Source: Pedobacter sp. ok626 (lineage in GTDB: Bacteria; Bacteroidota; Bacteroidia; Sphingobacteriales; Sphingobacteriaceae). From it: DNA of 64,000 bases. Positions 42,773 through 52,100 of this stretch are shown in pieces. Location of the stretch: NCBI RefSeq assembly GCF_900100435.1, contig NZ_FNEX01000026.1:1-64000 (forward strand), read 5' to 3'. Positions within the stretch are counted from its first letter, which is position 1; each line of letters opens with the position of its first letter. Position numbers and translations under genes: made by a program. Below the pieces are notes generated by a model. It was given only the letters and a program-made list of their open reading frames with translations. It was not told the origin of the DNA and did no database searches.

Positions 42773-44359
42773 TCAGGCAAATAATACGGTAAACTGGTGG
42801 TCTAACGGTTTAAAATAGGCAACTAAAGAATCAATAAATTCGTCGCCGTACAGCACATATAATGGGGCAATGTTTAACACCCTTTCTTGTAGTACTCCTG
42901 TTGGGAAAAGTTTCTCCTTTAAGCTTTCTATCTGAGCAAGGGAGGTTTTATGCTTACGCTTTTCGGCTCTCAGCATTTTTTTCTCTAAGCTGGAAATCAA
43001 TTTGAGTGCTCTTGTTTTAGCTGCATCGGCAGATTGAGAAAGCGTTTTGTCAATCTTATAGGCATTTAGCTTGATCTGATCAAAAACGGCACTGATTGCG
43101 CGTTCTTCATCGTTTAAAGAGAGTTGAAGGTTGACATGTGAGCGTACCCATTCATTTTTTATAGTTTCAGTTTTGGCAAACAGGTTTTTATAACTGATGC
43201 CAAGGATCTGCATTCTTTCTTCGCTTCGGCTATCAATCACCATTGCCGAATTACGCAATAGAACGATTGGGAAATCAACTTTGTAATGATCGAAATTTGA
43301 TTTTAATTGTAACCAATAAGTCAGCTCAGCACCTCCGCCTATATAGGCCAGGTTGGGTAAAATCAACTCTTGGTATACCGGGCGCATTACCACATTTGGA
43401 CTAAATCTTTCTGGAAAATTACTAATCTCTGTTTCAAGTTCTTCTTTACTGAAGCTGATCTCAGTGTGCATCACTTTATAGCGCCCATCTTCTTCTACAA
43501 TACGTTCCCGCAATTGGTCTGTCATGTAAAAAAAGTTGATTTCTCTAGGGTTTACCTGCGGCTTATGACCAATGGCTTCCAATTGAGCATTGCTTTCAGA
43601 AATAAACTTGAAGCTATTTTGTTCAGTAATGTCCTGATATATAATTTCAGCAAATTGTTTTTTTAACTGAGGGTCATCTGCATCTACACAAACCAATCCA
43701 TATTCACCAAATAGGGCGTCTACTAATTCGCGCGTAGCATCACTTAGTTTAGCATTGTTAGTGTAGGCGGCTTCAACTAATCGGGATAACATCAGCCCCT
43801 TGGTGCCGATACCTAAATAACCTTTATAAGCAGTAAGGGTTTCAATAATATCTTTAGTGTTCAGCCTACCTGTAGCTCCAGCAGCCTCTTTATTCCAGGT
43901 TAGCATTTTGTCCTCAATTTTCACATGATTGATCTCTTCAAAATCATGATCTTCAGTTGCCATCCAATAGACAGGAACAAAATTGTAATTAGGAAATTCT
44001 TGCTTTAATTCTCTTGCCAGGTTTATAGCAGTCACTATTTTATAAATAAAATAAAGTGGACCGGTAAAAATGTTTAGCTGATGACCAGTGGTGATGGTGA
44101 AGGTTCGGCTATCTCCCAATCGTTTGATATGCTCGGTAACCATTGGCGTTGTTTTAACAGACGCATATTGCTTTTTTAAAGTATCCACCAATACGGTTCT
44201 ATCCGCATTGTAATTACGATTTTTAATGGCTTCAGCGAAGCCATTAAAATCCGGTGTATATTTATAAAAAGACTTTAACTGATCTTTTCCACTGATGTAA
44301 TCCAGTACAATTGCAGAGAAAGCATTCGTTTCCTGGTATGATATGTATTTAGCCTGCAT
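42773..44359 (-). CDS. bshC: bacillithiol biosynthesis cysteine-adding enzyme BshC
   Basis: BshC adds cysteine to glucosaminyl-malate in the last step of bacillithiol synthesis, the low-molecular-weight thiol used here instead of glutathione. The 528-residue protein shows T-T-G-H-Q-L-N-I-F-T-G-P-L-Y-F-I-Y-K (near 95) and P-V-Y-W-M-A-T-E-D-H-D-F-E-E (near 130), with E-L-T-Y-W-L-Q-L near 343 and a coiled-coil region rich in Lys at about 440-480. Other bsh genes are not in the window. Confidence 0.96.
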   Translation of the reverse strand: MQAKYISYQETNAFSAIVLDYISGKDQLKSFYKYTPDFNGFAEAIKNRNYNADRTVLVDTLKKQYASVKTTPMVTEHIKRLGDSRTFTITTGHQLNIFTGPLYFIYKIVTAINLARELKQEFPNYNFVPVYWMATEDHDFEEINHVKIEDKMLTWNKEAAGATGRLNTKDIIETLTAYKGYLGIGTKGLMLSRLVEAAYTNNAKLSDATRELVDALFGEYGLVCVDADDPQLKKQFAEIIYQDITEQNSFKFISESNAQLEAIGHKPQVNPREINFFYMTDQLRERIVEEDGRYKVMHTEISFSKEELETEISNFPERFSPNVVMRPVYQELILPNLAYIGGGAELTYWLQLKSNFDHYKVDFPIVLLRNSAMVIDSRSEERMQILGISYKNLFAKTETIKNEWVRSHVNLQLSLNDEERAISAVFDQIKLNAYKIDKTLSQSADAAKTRALKLISSLEKKMLRAEKRKHKTSLAQIESLKEKLFPTGVLQERVLNIAPLYVLYGDEFIDSLVAYFKPLDHQFTVLFA

Positions 44360-44405
44360 TGCTACGAATTTAAGTTAATAAACCATAATTCTTAATTTGC
44401 GGCTT

Positions 44406-45740
44406 TTATTTTACAATCTGTCCATATAGATCAAAGTCTTCGGCGCGGTCTATTTTTACCTGTACAAAGCTGCCATTAGCGGCATAACCTGTGCTGGCAT
44501 CAATTAGAACCTCATTGTCAACTTCTGGTGAGTCAAATTCGGTACGCCCAATAAAGAAGTCGCCTTCTTTTCTGTCTATAAGAACCTTAAAGGTTTTGCC
44601 TATTTTCTCTTGGTTAATGTCGAAAGATATTCCTTGTTGCAACTCCATAATTGCGTCTACACGTTCCTGTTTTACTTCAGCAGGTACATCATCTACAAGG
44701 TCGTGCGCATGTGTTTTCTCTTCGTGCGAATAAGTAAAACACCCTAGTCTGTCGAAACGAGTTTCTTCAACCCAGTCCATCATTTCTTGGAAATCCTGTT
44801 CTGTTTCGCCCGGGTAACCGCAGATTAAAGTAGTACGCATAGCGATACCTGGTACCTTATCTCTGATCTGGTTTACAATATCGATGGTTTTTTGTTTGGT
44901 GATACCACGACGCATTGATTTAAGCATATTGTCTGTGATGTGCTGTAAAGGCATATCCAGGTATTTGCAAATGTTTTCGCGTTCGTTCATGGCATCTAAA
45001 ATTTCCATTGGGAAACCTGAAGGGTAGGCGTATTGAAGCCTGATCCATTCGATACCGTTTACATCAGATAGTCTACGTAATAATTCATCTAGATTGCGTT
45101 TACCATAAATATCTAAACCATAATACGTCAGATCCTGTGCAATTAGGATTAATTCTTTAGTTCCACCTGCAGCCAATATTTTAGCCTCGTTTACCAGTTC
45201 CTGCATATCGCGGGAAACATGTTTTCCGCGCATCAATGGAATGGCACAAAAAGAGCAGGGGCGGTTACAGCCTTCTGCGATTTTAAAGTAGGCAAAATGA
45301 GAAGGGGTAGTCAATAAACGCTCGCCAATTAGTTCGTGTTTATAGTTTGCACCTAGAGAGTGCAATAAGTTGTTTAAATCGTTGGTTCCAAAGAAGGCAT
45401 CAACATTGGTGATTTCGGATTCTAATTCTGGTTTGTAACGTTCCGACAAGCATCCGGTTACAAATACTTTTCCTACTTTACCTTCATCTTTTAATTGACT
45501 GTATTGTAAAATGGTATCAATAGATTCCTGTTTTGCATTGTCAATAAAACCACAAGTATTGATGACAACAATATCATCTTTCCCCATTTTATTAGCTTCA
45601 TGAACCACATCCATGCTATTGCCGCGTAGTTGTCCCATTAAAACTTCAGAGTCGTAGGTGTTTTTAGAACAGCCTAAAGTAATGACATTGATTTTAGGTT
45701 TTTTAACAGGGATAATTTTGGAAGTGTTTTTTGTATTCAT
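44406..45740 (-). CDS. rimO: ribosomal protein S12 methylthiotransferase
   Basis: RimO adds a methylthio group to an aspartate of ribosomal protein S12 by radical SAM chemistry. The 444-residue protein has cluster-binding cysteines at 24, 63 and 97 in the N-terminal domain and the radical SAM motif Cys158-x3-Cys162-x2-Cys165 (G-C-N-R-P-C-S-F-C). A C-terminal TRAM domain (about 378-442) is present. The S12 gene is not nearby. It lies between ftsY and bshC on the same strand. Confidence 0.96.
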   Translation of the reverse strand: MNTKNTSKIIPVKKPKINVITLGCSKNTYDSEVLMGQLRGNSMDVVHEANKMGKDDIVVINTCGFIDNAKQESIDTILQYSQLKDEGKVGKVFVTGCLSERYKPELESEITNVDAFFGTNDLNNLLHSLGANYKHELIGERLLTTPSHFAYFKIAEGCNRPCSFCAIPLMRGKHVSRDMQELVNEAKILAAGGTKELILIAQDLTYYGLDIYGKRNLDELLRRLSDVNGIEWIRLQYAYPSGFPMEILDAMNERENICKYLDMPLQHITDNMLKSMRRGITKQKTIDIVNQIRDKVPGIAMRTTLICGYPGETEQDFQEMMDWVEETRFDRLGCFTYSHEEKTHAHDLVDDVPAEVKQERVDAIMELQQGISFDINQEKIGKTFKVLIDRKEGDFFIGRTEFDSPEVDNEVLIDASTGYAANGSFVQVKIDRAEDFDLYGQIVK

Positions 45741-45782
45741 GTTGTAATATTGGGTATTCTTGTAATTTATTGTTGTCGCTTT

Positions 45783-46745
45783 TTATTTAAACAAGCTGTC
45801 AACAAATGCTTTTTTATCAAATAATTGAAGGTCGTTCATGCTTTCGCCAACGCCTATGTATTTTACTGGAATTTTAAACTGGTCTGAAATGCCAATTACC
45901 ACACCGCCTTTTGCTGTACCATCAAGTTTAGTAATGGCCAATGCATTTACGTCGGTAGCTTCTGTAAACTGTTTGCATTGCTCAAATGCATTTTGTCCTG
46001 TCGAGCCATCCAGTACTAGTAATATTTCGTGTGGGGCAGAAGGGATCACTTTTTCCATCACATTTTTAATTTTGCCCAACTCGTTCATCAACCCGATTTT
46101 GTTATGTAGTCGGCCAGCAGTATCAATAATCACCACATCTTCGCCATTAGCTACTGCAGATTGCAAGGTGTCGTAAGCTACTGAAGCAGGGTCTGAACCC
46201 ATTGCCTGCGCAACTACACGTACACCAACGCGTTCACCCCAAAGTTTAATTTGTTCCACAGCTGCTGCTCTAAAAGTATCAGCTGCACCTAAAACAACCT
46301 TAAGGTTTTCTGCCTTTAGTTTATGTGCCAGTTTTCCAATGGTGGTGGTTTTTCCAACCCCATTTACACCAACAACCATAATTACATAAGGCTTGTGTTG
46401 ACCGTATTCAAACTGTCTGAAATCGTTACTGTTATTTTCTGCTAGTAGCAGCTGAATTTCATCACGCAATAGGTGATTTAGTTCAGAAGTAGATAAGTAT
46501 TTGTCTTTGGTTACACGTTGCTGTATGCGGTCGATGATTTTTAATGTTGTACTTACGCCAACATCAGAAGTAACAAGTACTTCTTCCAGGTTGTCGAGTA
46601 CATCGTCATCTATCGTTGATTTACCAGCAACAGCTTTAGTGATTTTACTAAAAAAGCCTTCTTTAGTTTTTTCTAATCCCTTATCCAGAGCCACTTGCGC
46701 TTCAGGCGCAGTTTCTTTTTTCTTGAAAAAATCAAATAACCCCAT
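45783..46745 (-). CDS. ftsY: signal recognition particle receptor FtsY
   Basis: FtsY docks SRP-ribosome complexes at the membrane. The 320-residue protein is the short form without the long acidic A domain. The NG domain has G-V-N-G-V-G-K-T-T-T at about 126-135, D-T-F-R-A-A-A near 155, D-T-A-G-R near 210 and T-K-L-D-G-T-A-K-G-G near 273. The start lies 19 bases after a terminator that ends the ribosomal-protein genes, so its expression may depend on readthrough. Confidence 0.96.
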   Translation of the reverse strand: MGLFDFFKKKETAPEAQVALDKGLEKTKEGFFSKITKAVAGKSTIDDDVLDNLEEVLVTSDVGVSTTLKIIDRIQQRVTKDKYLSTSELNHLLRDEIQLLLAENNSNDFRQFEYGQHKPYVIMVVGVNGVGKTTTIGKLAHKLKAENLKVVLGAADTFRAAAVEQIKLWGERVGVRVVAQAMGSDPASVAYDTLQSAVANGEDVVIIDTAGRLHNKIGLMNELGKIKNVMEKVIPSAPHEILLVLDGSTGQNAFEQCKQFTEATDVNALAITKLDGTAKGGVVIGISDQFKIPVKYIGVGESMNDLQLFDKKAFVDSLFK

Positions 46746-46763
46746 ACGAATGTATAATAAAAC

Positions 46764-46795
46764 AAAAAAAGCCCTCCCGGTAAAAAGGGACGGCT
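46764..46795 (-). terminator. terminator between the DUF4295 gene and ftsY
   Basis: On the minus strand AGCC...CCC pairs with GGG...GGCT, a stem with an internal mismatch pair and an eight-base loop (46771-46795 on the plus strand). A run of seven T follows (46764-46770). It sits 23 bases after the DUF4295 stop and 19 before the ftsY ATG. Confidence 0.78.
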
Positions 46796-46817
46796 CTAAT
46801 ATTATAAAATATTAAAA

Positions 46818-46973
46818 TTATTTTTTTGATGCAATAGCATCTTGAACGTGATCGTTGTGAACAATAACTTCTTTGAAAGAATAAGCCCCTTTATCTGACT
46901 TAGTCATTGTAATAACTTTCGAATATTCTTTTCCTTTACCCGTTTTAAGGGTAGCAACTACCTTTTTTGCCAT
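46818..46973 (-). CDS. DUF4295 family small basic protein
   Basis: I read this 51-residue frame from the sequence itself: it begins MAKKVVATLKTGKGKEY and ends A-I-A-S-K-K. It is small and rich in Lys, like the DUF4295 proteins that follow rpmB and rpmG in Bacteroidota genomes. No membrane segment or cysteine is present. The position suggests a ribosome-associated or translation-related role, which is not proven. A terminator follows at 46764-46795. Confidence 0.9.
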   Translation of the reverse strand: MAKKVVATLKTGKGKEYSKVITMTKSDKGAYSFKEVIVHNDHVQDAIASKK

Positions 46974-47013
46974 GATTTAATAGGATTATATTTAGTTAAA
47001 TAACTAAATGATA

Positions 47014-47196
47014 TTACTTAATTTCTTTGTGAACCGTTACTTTTCTCAATACTGGATTGAATTTTTTCAATTCTAAACGCTCAGTTGTGTTTTTACGGTT
47101 TTTAGTAGAGATATATCTAGACATACCAGGCATGCCGCTAGTCTTATGCTCTGTACACTCTAGAATAACTTGTACTCTGTTACCTTTTTTTGCCAT
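47014..47196 (-). CDS. rpmG: 50S ribosomal protein L33
   Basis: The 60-residue protein has the L33 pattern: N-R-V-Q-V-I-L-E-C-T-E-H-K near the start, R-Y-I-S-T-K-N-R-K-N-T-T-E-R-L-E-L-K-K-F-N-P at the centre, and a short basic end. Only one cysteine is present (C14), so it lacks the paired CxxC zinc sites and is the zinc-free form. It lies between rpmB and the DUF4295 gene. Confidence 0.97.
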   Translation of the reverse strand: MAKKGNRVQVILECTEHKTSGMPGMSRYISTKNRKNTTERLELKKFNPVLRKVTVHKEIK

Positions 47197-47237
47197 TTTA
47201 TATACTATTAAGGTTGATTCACATCAACCAATGTTAT

Positions 47238-47471
47238 TTACAAATATCCTTTTTTTACGAAACGACTGATCGCTTCAGTAATACCAATTTTGTTGATGGT
47301 TTTGATTGCTGAAGTAGATACTTTCAGTGTTATCCAACGATCTTCTTCAGGAATATAAAATTTCTGAAGTTGTAAGTTGGGATAAAACTTACGCTTAGTT
47401 TTAACGTTTGAGTGAGAAACATTAAAACCTGTCATTGCCATTTTTCCGGTTAAATCACAAACTCTAGACAT
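47238..47471 (-). CDS. rpmB: 50S ribosomal protein L28
   Basis: The 77-residue protein shows the L28 features: the start M-S-R-V-C-D-L-T-G-K, then N-V-S-H-S-N-V-K-T-K-R-K-F-Y-P-N-L and K-V-S-T-S-A-I-K-T-I-N-K. It is the first gene of the rpmB-rpmG-DUF4295 run. A GATATTTG octamer on the minus strand at 47522-47529, one base off the -7 consensus, would give a leader of about 40 bases. Confidence 0.97.
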   Translation of the reverse strand: MSRVCDLTGKMAMTGFNVSHSNVKTKRKFYPNLQLQKFYIPEEDRWITLKVSTSAIKTINKIGITEAISRFVKKGYL

Positions 47472-47888
47472 GCCTTTATTTATAGTGTTAAATATATTTT
47501 CTTAATCTTTTTAAGAGTGTGCAAATATCAATAAAATATTTGTATCCGTCAAGAGGAGTCCGAAATATTTTTAATTTATTTCCAGAGGGTTGAGCGATAA
47601 AATTGACAATTTCTCTTAAACCATCATTCTTTTAGCATTGAAGATGGTTGAAAGAATGAGCTGGCTTTTTAGAATAGCAAATTTGATTTTTAACTAAGAT
47701 TGAATGGTCGCTATTTTTTTATTTTTTTCTTCCTTTTTAAGGTGTTGAGATGGTTTTTGTTTTAAAGTGTTGATAGTCAAATAGAATTGTAATGATATTA
47801 TCGCTTGTAATTTATGGAAATAATCGTAAAATTAGGTACTTTTGATGTGTAATTGGGAGGGTGGATTTTAATTTAACGCATTTTAAAC
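47472..47888. other. 417-base divergent spacer
   Basis: This gap separates divergent rpmB and the CBS-FecR gene. It contains the near-consensus -7 of rpmB at 47522-47529, a pair of interleaved short inverted repeats (ACCATC 47620 / GATGGT 47643 and CATTCTTT 47625 / AAAGAATG 47651), and the -7 element of the FecR gene at 47837. I find no gene; notably, no ECF sigma gene is here. Confidence 0.65.
47837..47844 (+). promoter_or_regulatory. -7 element of the CBS-FecR operon
   Basis: TACTTTTG matches TAnnTTTG. It predicts a start near 47851 and a leader of about 38 bases before the TTG start at 47889. This looks like a primary-sigma promoter rather than an ECF-specific one, though no -33 element is clear. 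Confidence 0.5.
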
Positions 47889-49181
47889 TTGGATCAGATC
47901 AGATTATATACCCGGCAACTGGTTGCCGAAGCATTATCTATAATGCAAAATGGGAAGGTAGATAGCCTTCCTGTCTACGATAATGACGATTTTATAGGCA
48001 GAATTACTTACGATGAGCTACAAGTTTTTTTAAAATATAACAGGAACGCAGGGAATATTGAAGTTCATAAACTGAACTTTGAACTCGGAACTGCGTTGTC
48101 TACTGTAAAAAGAATACGCAAAGAAGAGGAGCAAAGACCTGTGCGCAGTACAATTGTTAGGCAGTTTGTTATAGGATTAAGTTCGATCGCCGCTGTTGTA
48201 TTAGTTTTACTAAGCCTAAACAGATTGTTTTTTACGCCAGCTCATTCCATCCCTGCATTTGAAAATAATGCGGCGATCCCCAGTTCAAAGAAGATATTGT
48301 TGACTTTGGCAAATGGGGATAACATTCCTTTAAACGCAAAGGAAGCTGGAGTAGCTGTAGTGGGCAACGAGTTAAAGTACATTGACGGAGCTAAAGTTGC
48401 AGGGCCAGAAGATTTGGTTACCAAAAGCCAGCAAATGGTACTGAATATCCCACGAGGAGGTACTTATCAAATGATACTACCAGATGGGAGTAAAGTGTGG
48501 CTCAATGCTGCAAGTAGTTTAAAGTTCCCCTCAACCTTTGCCGGAGTTACTCAGCGCAGAGTGGAGTTAAATGGTGAAGCTTATTTTGAAATTTCTAAAA
48601 TTACACGTCCTTCATTACAAGGCGAAAGGCGGTCTGCTGTACGGGTTCCATTTATAGTGGTAAGCAATGGTCAGGAAATTGAAGTTTTGGGAACGCACTT
48701 TAATGTAAACGCTTATAGCAATGAAAAAAGTGTGCAAACTACCTTACTCGAGGGAAGTGTACGCGTTAGGCAAGCATCAACACAAAATGTGTTGGCAGCA
48801 AGTCTGGATCCTTCTACACTAGACTTTATGGGAGGGGTAAATGCCGAATTAGATTTAGGGAAATCTGTATTGCTTAAACCTAATGAGCAGGCGACTTTAG
48901 TAAACAACGAAATAAGTGTGAAACATGTGGATGCTGAGGAATCGATAGCATGGAAAAATGGAGAATTTACATTTAGGAATACGTCATTAGAGAGTATCAT
49001 GCGAATGGTTACCCGTTGGTATGATGTAGAAGTTGTTTATCAGAACAAGGAGATAGGCGAGGAGCTTATAGGTGGTACCATAATAAGGTCTTACAAAATA
49101 GCTCAGGTATTACAAATGCTGGAAATGACCGCGAACGTAAAATTTAAAATAGAAGGCCGAAGAATTACTGTATTAGAATAA
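47889..49181 (+). CDS. FecR-type membrane regulator with N-terminal CBS-like motif
   Basis: The frame gives 430 residues from a TTG at 47889. An in-frame stop lies at 47874 and no ATG precedes residue 19, so TTG is the likely start. Residues about 5-50 match a single CBS motif: E-A-L-S-I-M-Q-N-G-K-V-D-S-L-P-V-Y-D-N-D-D-F-I-G-R-I-T-Y-D-E-L. A membrane helix (about 92-112), a FecR domain (about 190-310) with G-G-T-Y-Q-M and V-W-L-N-A-A-S-S, and a DUF4974-like end follow. The usual sigma-binding N-terminus is absent and no sigma gene is near. Two insertions interrupt the FecR domain relative to the protein at 25165. Its stop overlaps the SusC start by one base. Confidence 0.88.
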   Translation: MDQIRLYTRQLVAEALSIMQNGKVDSLPVYDNDDFIGRITYDELQVFLKYNRNAGNIEVHKLNFELGTALSTVKRIRKEEEQRPVRSTIVRQFVIGLSSIAAVVLVLLSLNRLFFTPAHSIPAFENNAAIPSSKKILLTLANGDNIPLNAKEAGVAVVGNELKYIDGAKVAGPEDLVTKSQQMVLNIPRGGTYQMILPDGSKVWLNAASSLKFPSTFAGVTQRRVELNGEAYFEISKITRPSLQGERRSAVRVPFIVVSNGQEIEVLGTHFNVNAYSNEKSVQTTLLEGSVRVRQASTQNVLAASLDPSTLDFMGGVNAELDLGKSVLLKPNEQATLVNNEISVKHVDAEESIAWKNGEFTFRNTSLESIMRMVTRWYDVEVVYQNKEIGEELIGGTIIRSYKIAQVLQMLEMTANVKFKIEGRRITVLE

Positions 49182-52100
49182 TGCTATTAAGAAGAGGGGG
49201 GATTGTTTTTATATTCATGCTGCTAGGGATAACTGTACGTGCACAAAAGTTAAATTATGTGAAGAAAAATGTACCCTTATTGCAGTTTTTCAAGGAAATA
49301 AGGAAGCAAACCGGAGCCAGTGTAGTCTGGAATGAAAAAGAGTTCAATATAGATCAACAGATTGATGCTGATTTCAGGAATGTTGAGCTTAAAAAGGCAA
49401 TGGATAAGCTTGCTAACAAGTTGCATTTTACCTATTCCATGGTCGATAAAATGATTGTGGTAAAGGATCAGCCGGTTGTTGCCGCTGTTGCTGCAGTTAG
49501 CACTGTAAAACCGAAAGTAGATAATAAGCCTACAGCAGCTGAGGAGAAAAAAGAGGTTGATTTGCCTGTGGTGGAAATTGTAAGTACTGGTTATCAGCGG
49601 ATACCGAAAGAACGCGTTACGGGAAGTTTTGCCATGGTAGATAGCGCCCAGTTAAACCGCAGAGTTAGTCCCGATATTTTTAGTAGGTTGGAAGGAATTA
49701 CAAGTGGCTTGTTGTTCAATAAGAATACTTTGAATAGTAGTAATGGGAATTTGGACATATCTATTCGGGGTAGAAGTACAATTTATGCGAATGATCAACC
49801 CTTAATTGTTTTAGATAATTTCCCTTTTAATGGTGATTTTAATTCCATTAATCCAAATGATGTAGCTAACATTTCAGTATTAAAAGATGCGGCATCTGCT
49901 TCTATATGGGGTGTTCGGGCCGGTAACGGGGTGATTGTGATTACCACAAAAAGTGGAAAGTACAAGCAACCCTTGGAGCTTTCTTTTAATTCTAATTTGA
50001 CGGTTTCTGGTAAACCGGATATCTTTTACAATCCAAATTATCTGTCTTCAAAAGATTTTATTGATGTAGAAACTTTCTTGTTCAACAATGGGAAATATGA
50101 TGCTGCTTTGCTAGATCAGGTTAACTTTCCTATTGTTTCTCCAGTTGTGGAGATTTTAGATAGACAAAGGAAGGGGCAATCTGCAACGGTAACTGAACAA
50201 CAGCTTAATGCCTTGCGTGGGAATGACATCCGGAATGAGGAACTTAAATATTTTTATCGAAGTCCTGTTTCGCAACAATATTATCTTAATATGAGTAAAG
50301 GTACAGATCGATCTCATCATTATCTCTCTGCCGGGTATGATCGGTCACTTTCTAGTCTCATTAATAATGAAAACAATAGAATTACTGTAAATACCCAGCA
50401 CACAGTAAAGCTTTTGAAAAATTTGGAGTTAACTGCAGGATTGTATTATGTAAGGACTACTGGCAAAATGGACAGCACAATTCTTGTGACTTCATATCAA
50501 AATTTTACCCCTTATTACCGGTTTAAGGATGCCAATGGCAAGGCTACAGTGTATAACGGTCTATACAGTGCCGGTTTTAATACACAGGCAATGGCTAAAG
50601 GTTTTTTGGATTGGTCTTATGTTCCTCTGGATGAATTGGGATTGTCTCAAACAAATGCGTTTGGTAATGATTTACGCTTAAATGGAGCTTTGAAGTACAC
50701 ACTTTTTCCAGGCTTAAAAGCAGAGGTAAAGTATCTCTATCAACATATCAGAAATAGTTCGGAACTTATTGGAGGAGTAGAAAGTTATCTGACGAGAAAT
50801 TCAATCAATCGATACGCCATTTTGCAGGCCGGGCAAGTGAGCGGTTATAACATTCCTTTGGGTGCAATTCAGTATGAAACAGTACGTAAAGCTGTAGCAA
50901 AGAATTTTAGGGCTCAATTGAATTATGAGAAGGACTGGAAGAAGCATTCCATTTATGCTATTGCTGGTTATGAGCTTTCTGAATTTGATACACAAGGAAG
51001 CAAATACATTAACTATGGCTATGATAAGCGCACTGGAAGCTCAGTTCCCATCGATTCTACAACTGTTTTTAAACTAAACCCCTCAGGTGAAGGAAAGATA
51101 AGTACTGGAAGTGATCTTTTCGGGAAATTAGATAGAATCCGGTCGGCATATGCGAATGTTGTTTATGCTTATGACCAAAAGTATGTGGTATCTGCCAGTG
51201 CTAGAATGGATGGCTCAAATTATTTCGGAGTTAAAACCAATCAGAAGAGTTTACCGCTAGGGTCCGCGGGTGCTTTATGGCATTTGGATCGGGAATCTTT
51301 TTATCAGATGAATTGGTTGCCTGTATTAAAATTAAGAGTCTCTTATGGATTTAATGGGAATTTAGATAAGAGTAATACAGGGATAACTACGTTCAGTAAT
51401 AATATTGGAAATGCAATATCTACAAATTTACCTATTGCAGCTATAGTAAATATTGGCAACCCTGAGCTTCGTTGGGAAAAAATAGGTATTGCTAACTTTG
51501 GACTTGATTTTGGGTTTAAGGATAATATTATTTCTGGTAAGGTGGATTATTTTTTTAAGAGGGGGACGGATATGCTAGGTGACAAGGCTTTTCCTGCCAG
51601 TACGGGGATAAAGGTATTACGTGGGAATTTTTCTGAAATGAAGGCGAGAGGTCTAGATATTTCATTTACTTCTCGGAATCTAAATGGTATTGTTAAATGG
51701 CAAACGAATGCGTTGTTTTCGACAGTGCATGATTGGGTAACTTTGTACGATGTGATTAACACAAATGGCGCCTCGTATTTTAATGATATGGCAAAACCAC
51801 TACTCGGTAAACCCGTGTATGGTATTTACAGTTATAGATCCGCGGGATTAGATCCTTTGAACGGAGATCCTCGAGGCTATTTAAATGACCAGGTCAGTAA
51901 GGATTATAATAAGATATTCACTGAAACATCGCTGGATGAACTTGAATACAATGGGGCTGCACGTCCGACTGTATTTGGAGGATTGAATAATACGATCTCC
52001 TTTCGTAAATTTACATTTGCCTTTAGCATCAGCTATAAGTTGGGTTATTATTTCAGAAAGCCCTCAGTAAATTACTACAGCATGTATCATTTAGGGGCAG

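Noticed and set aside
47620..47658. Interleaved inverted repeats that could form a pseudoknot or switch
   Set aside because: Arms are only 6-8 bases, A/T-rich, and lie outside the predicted leaders of both flanking genes; chance is likely.
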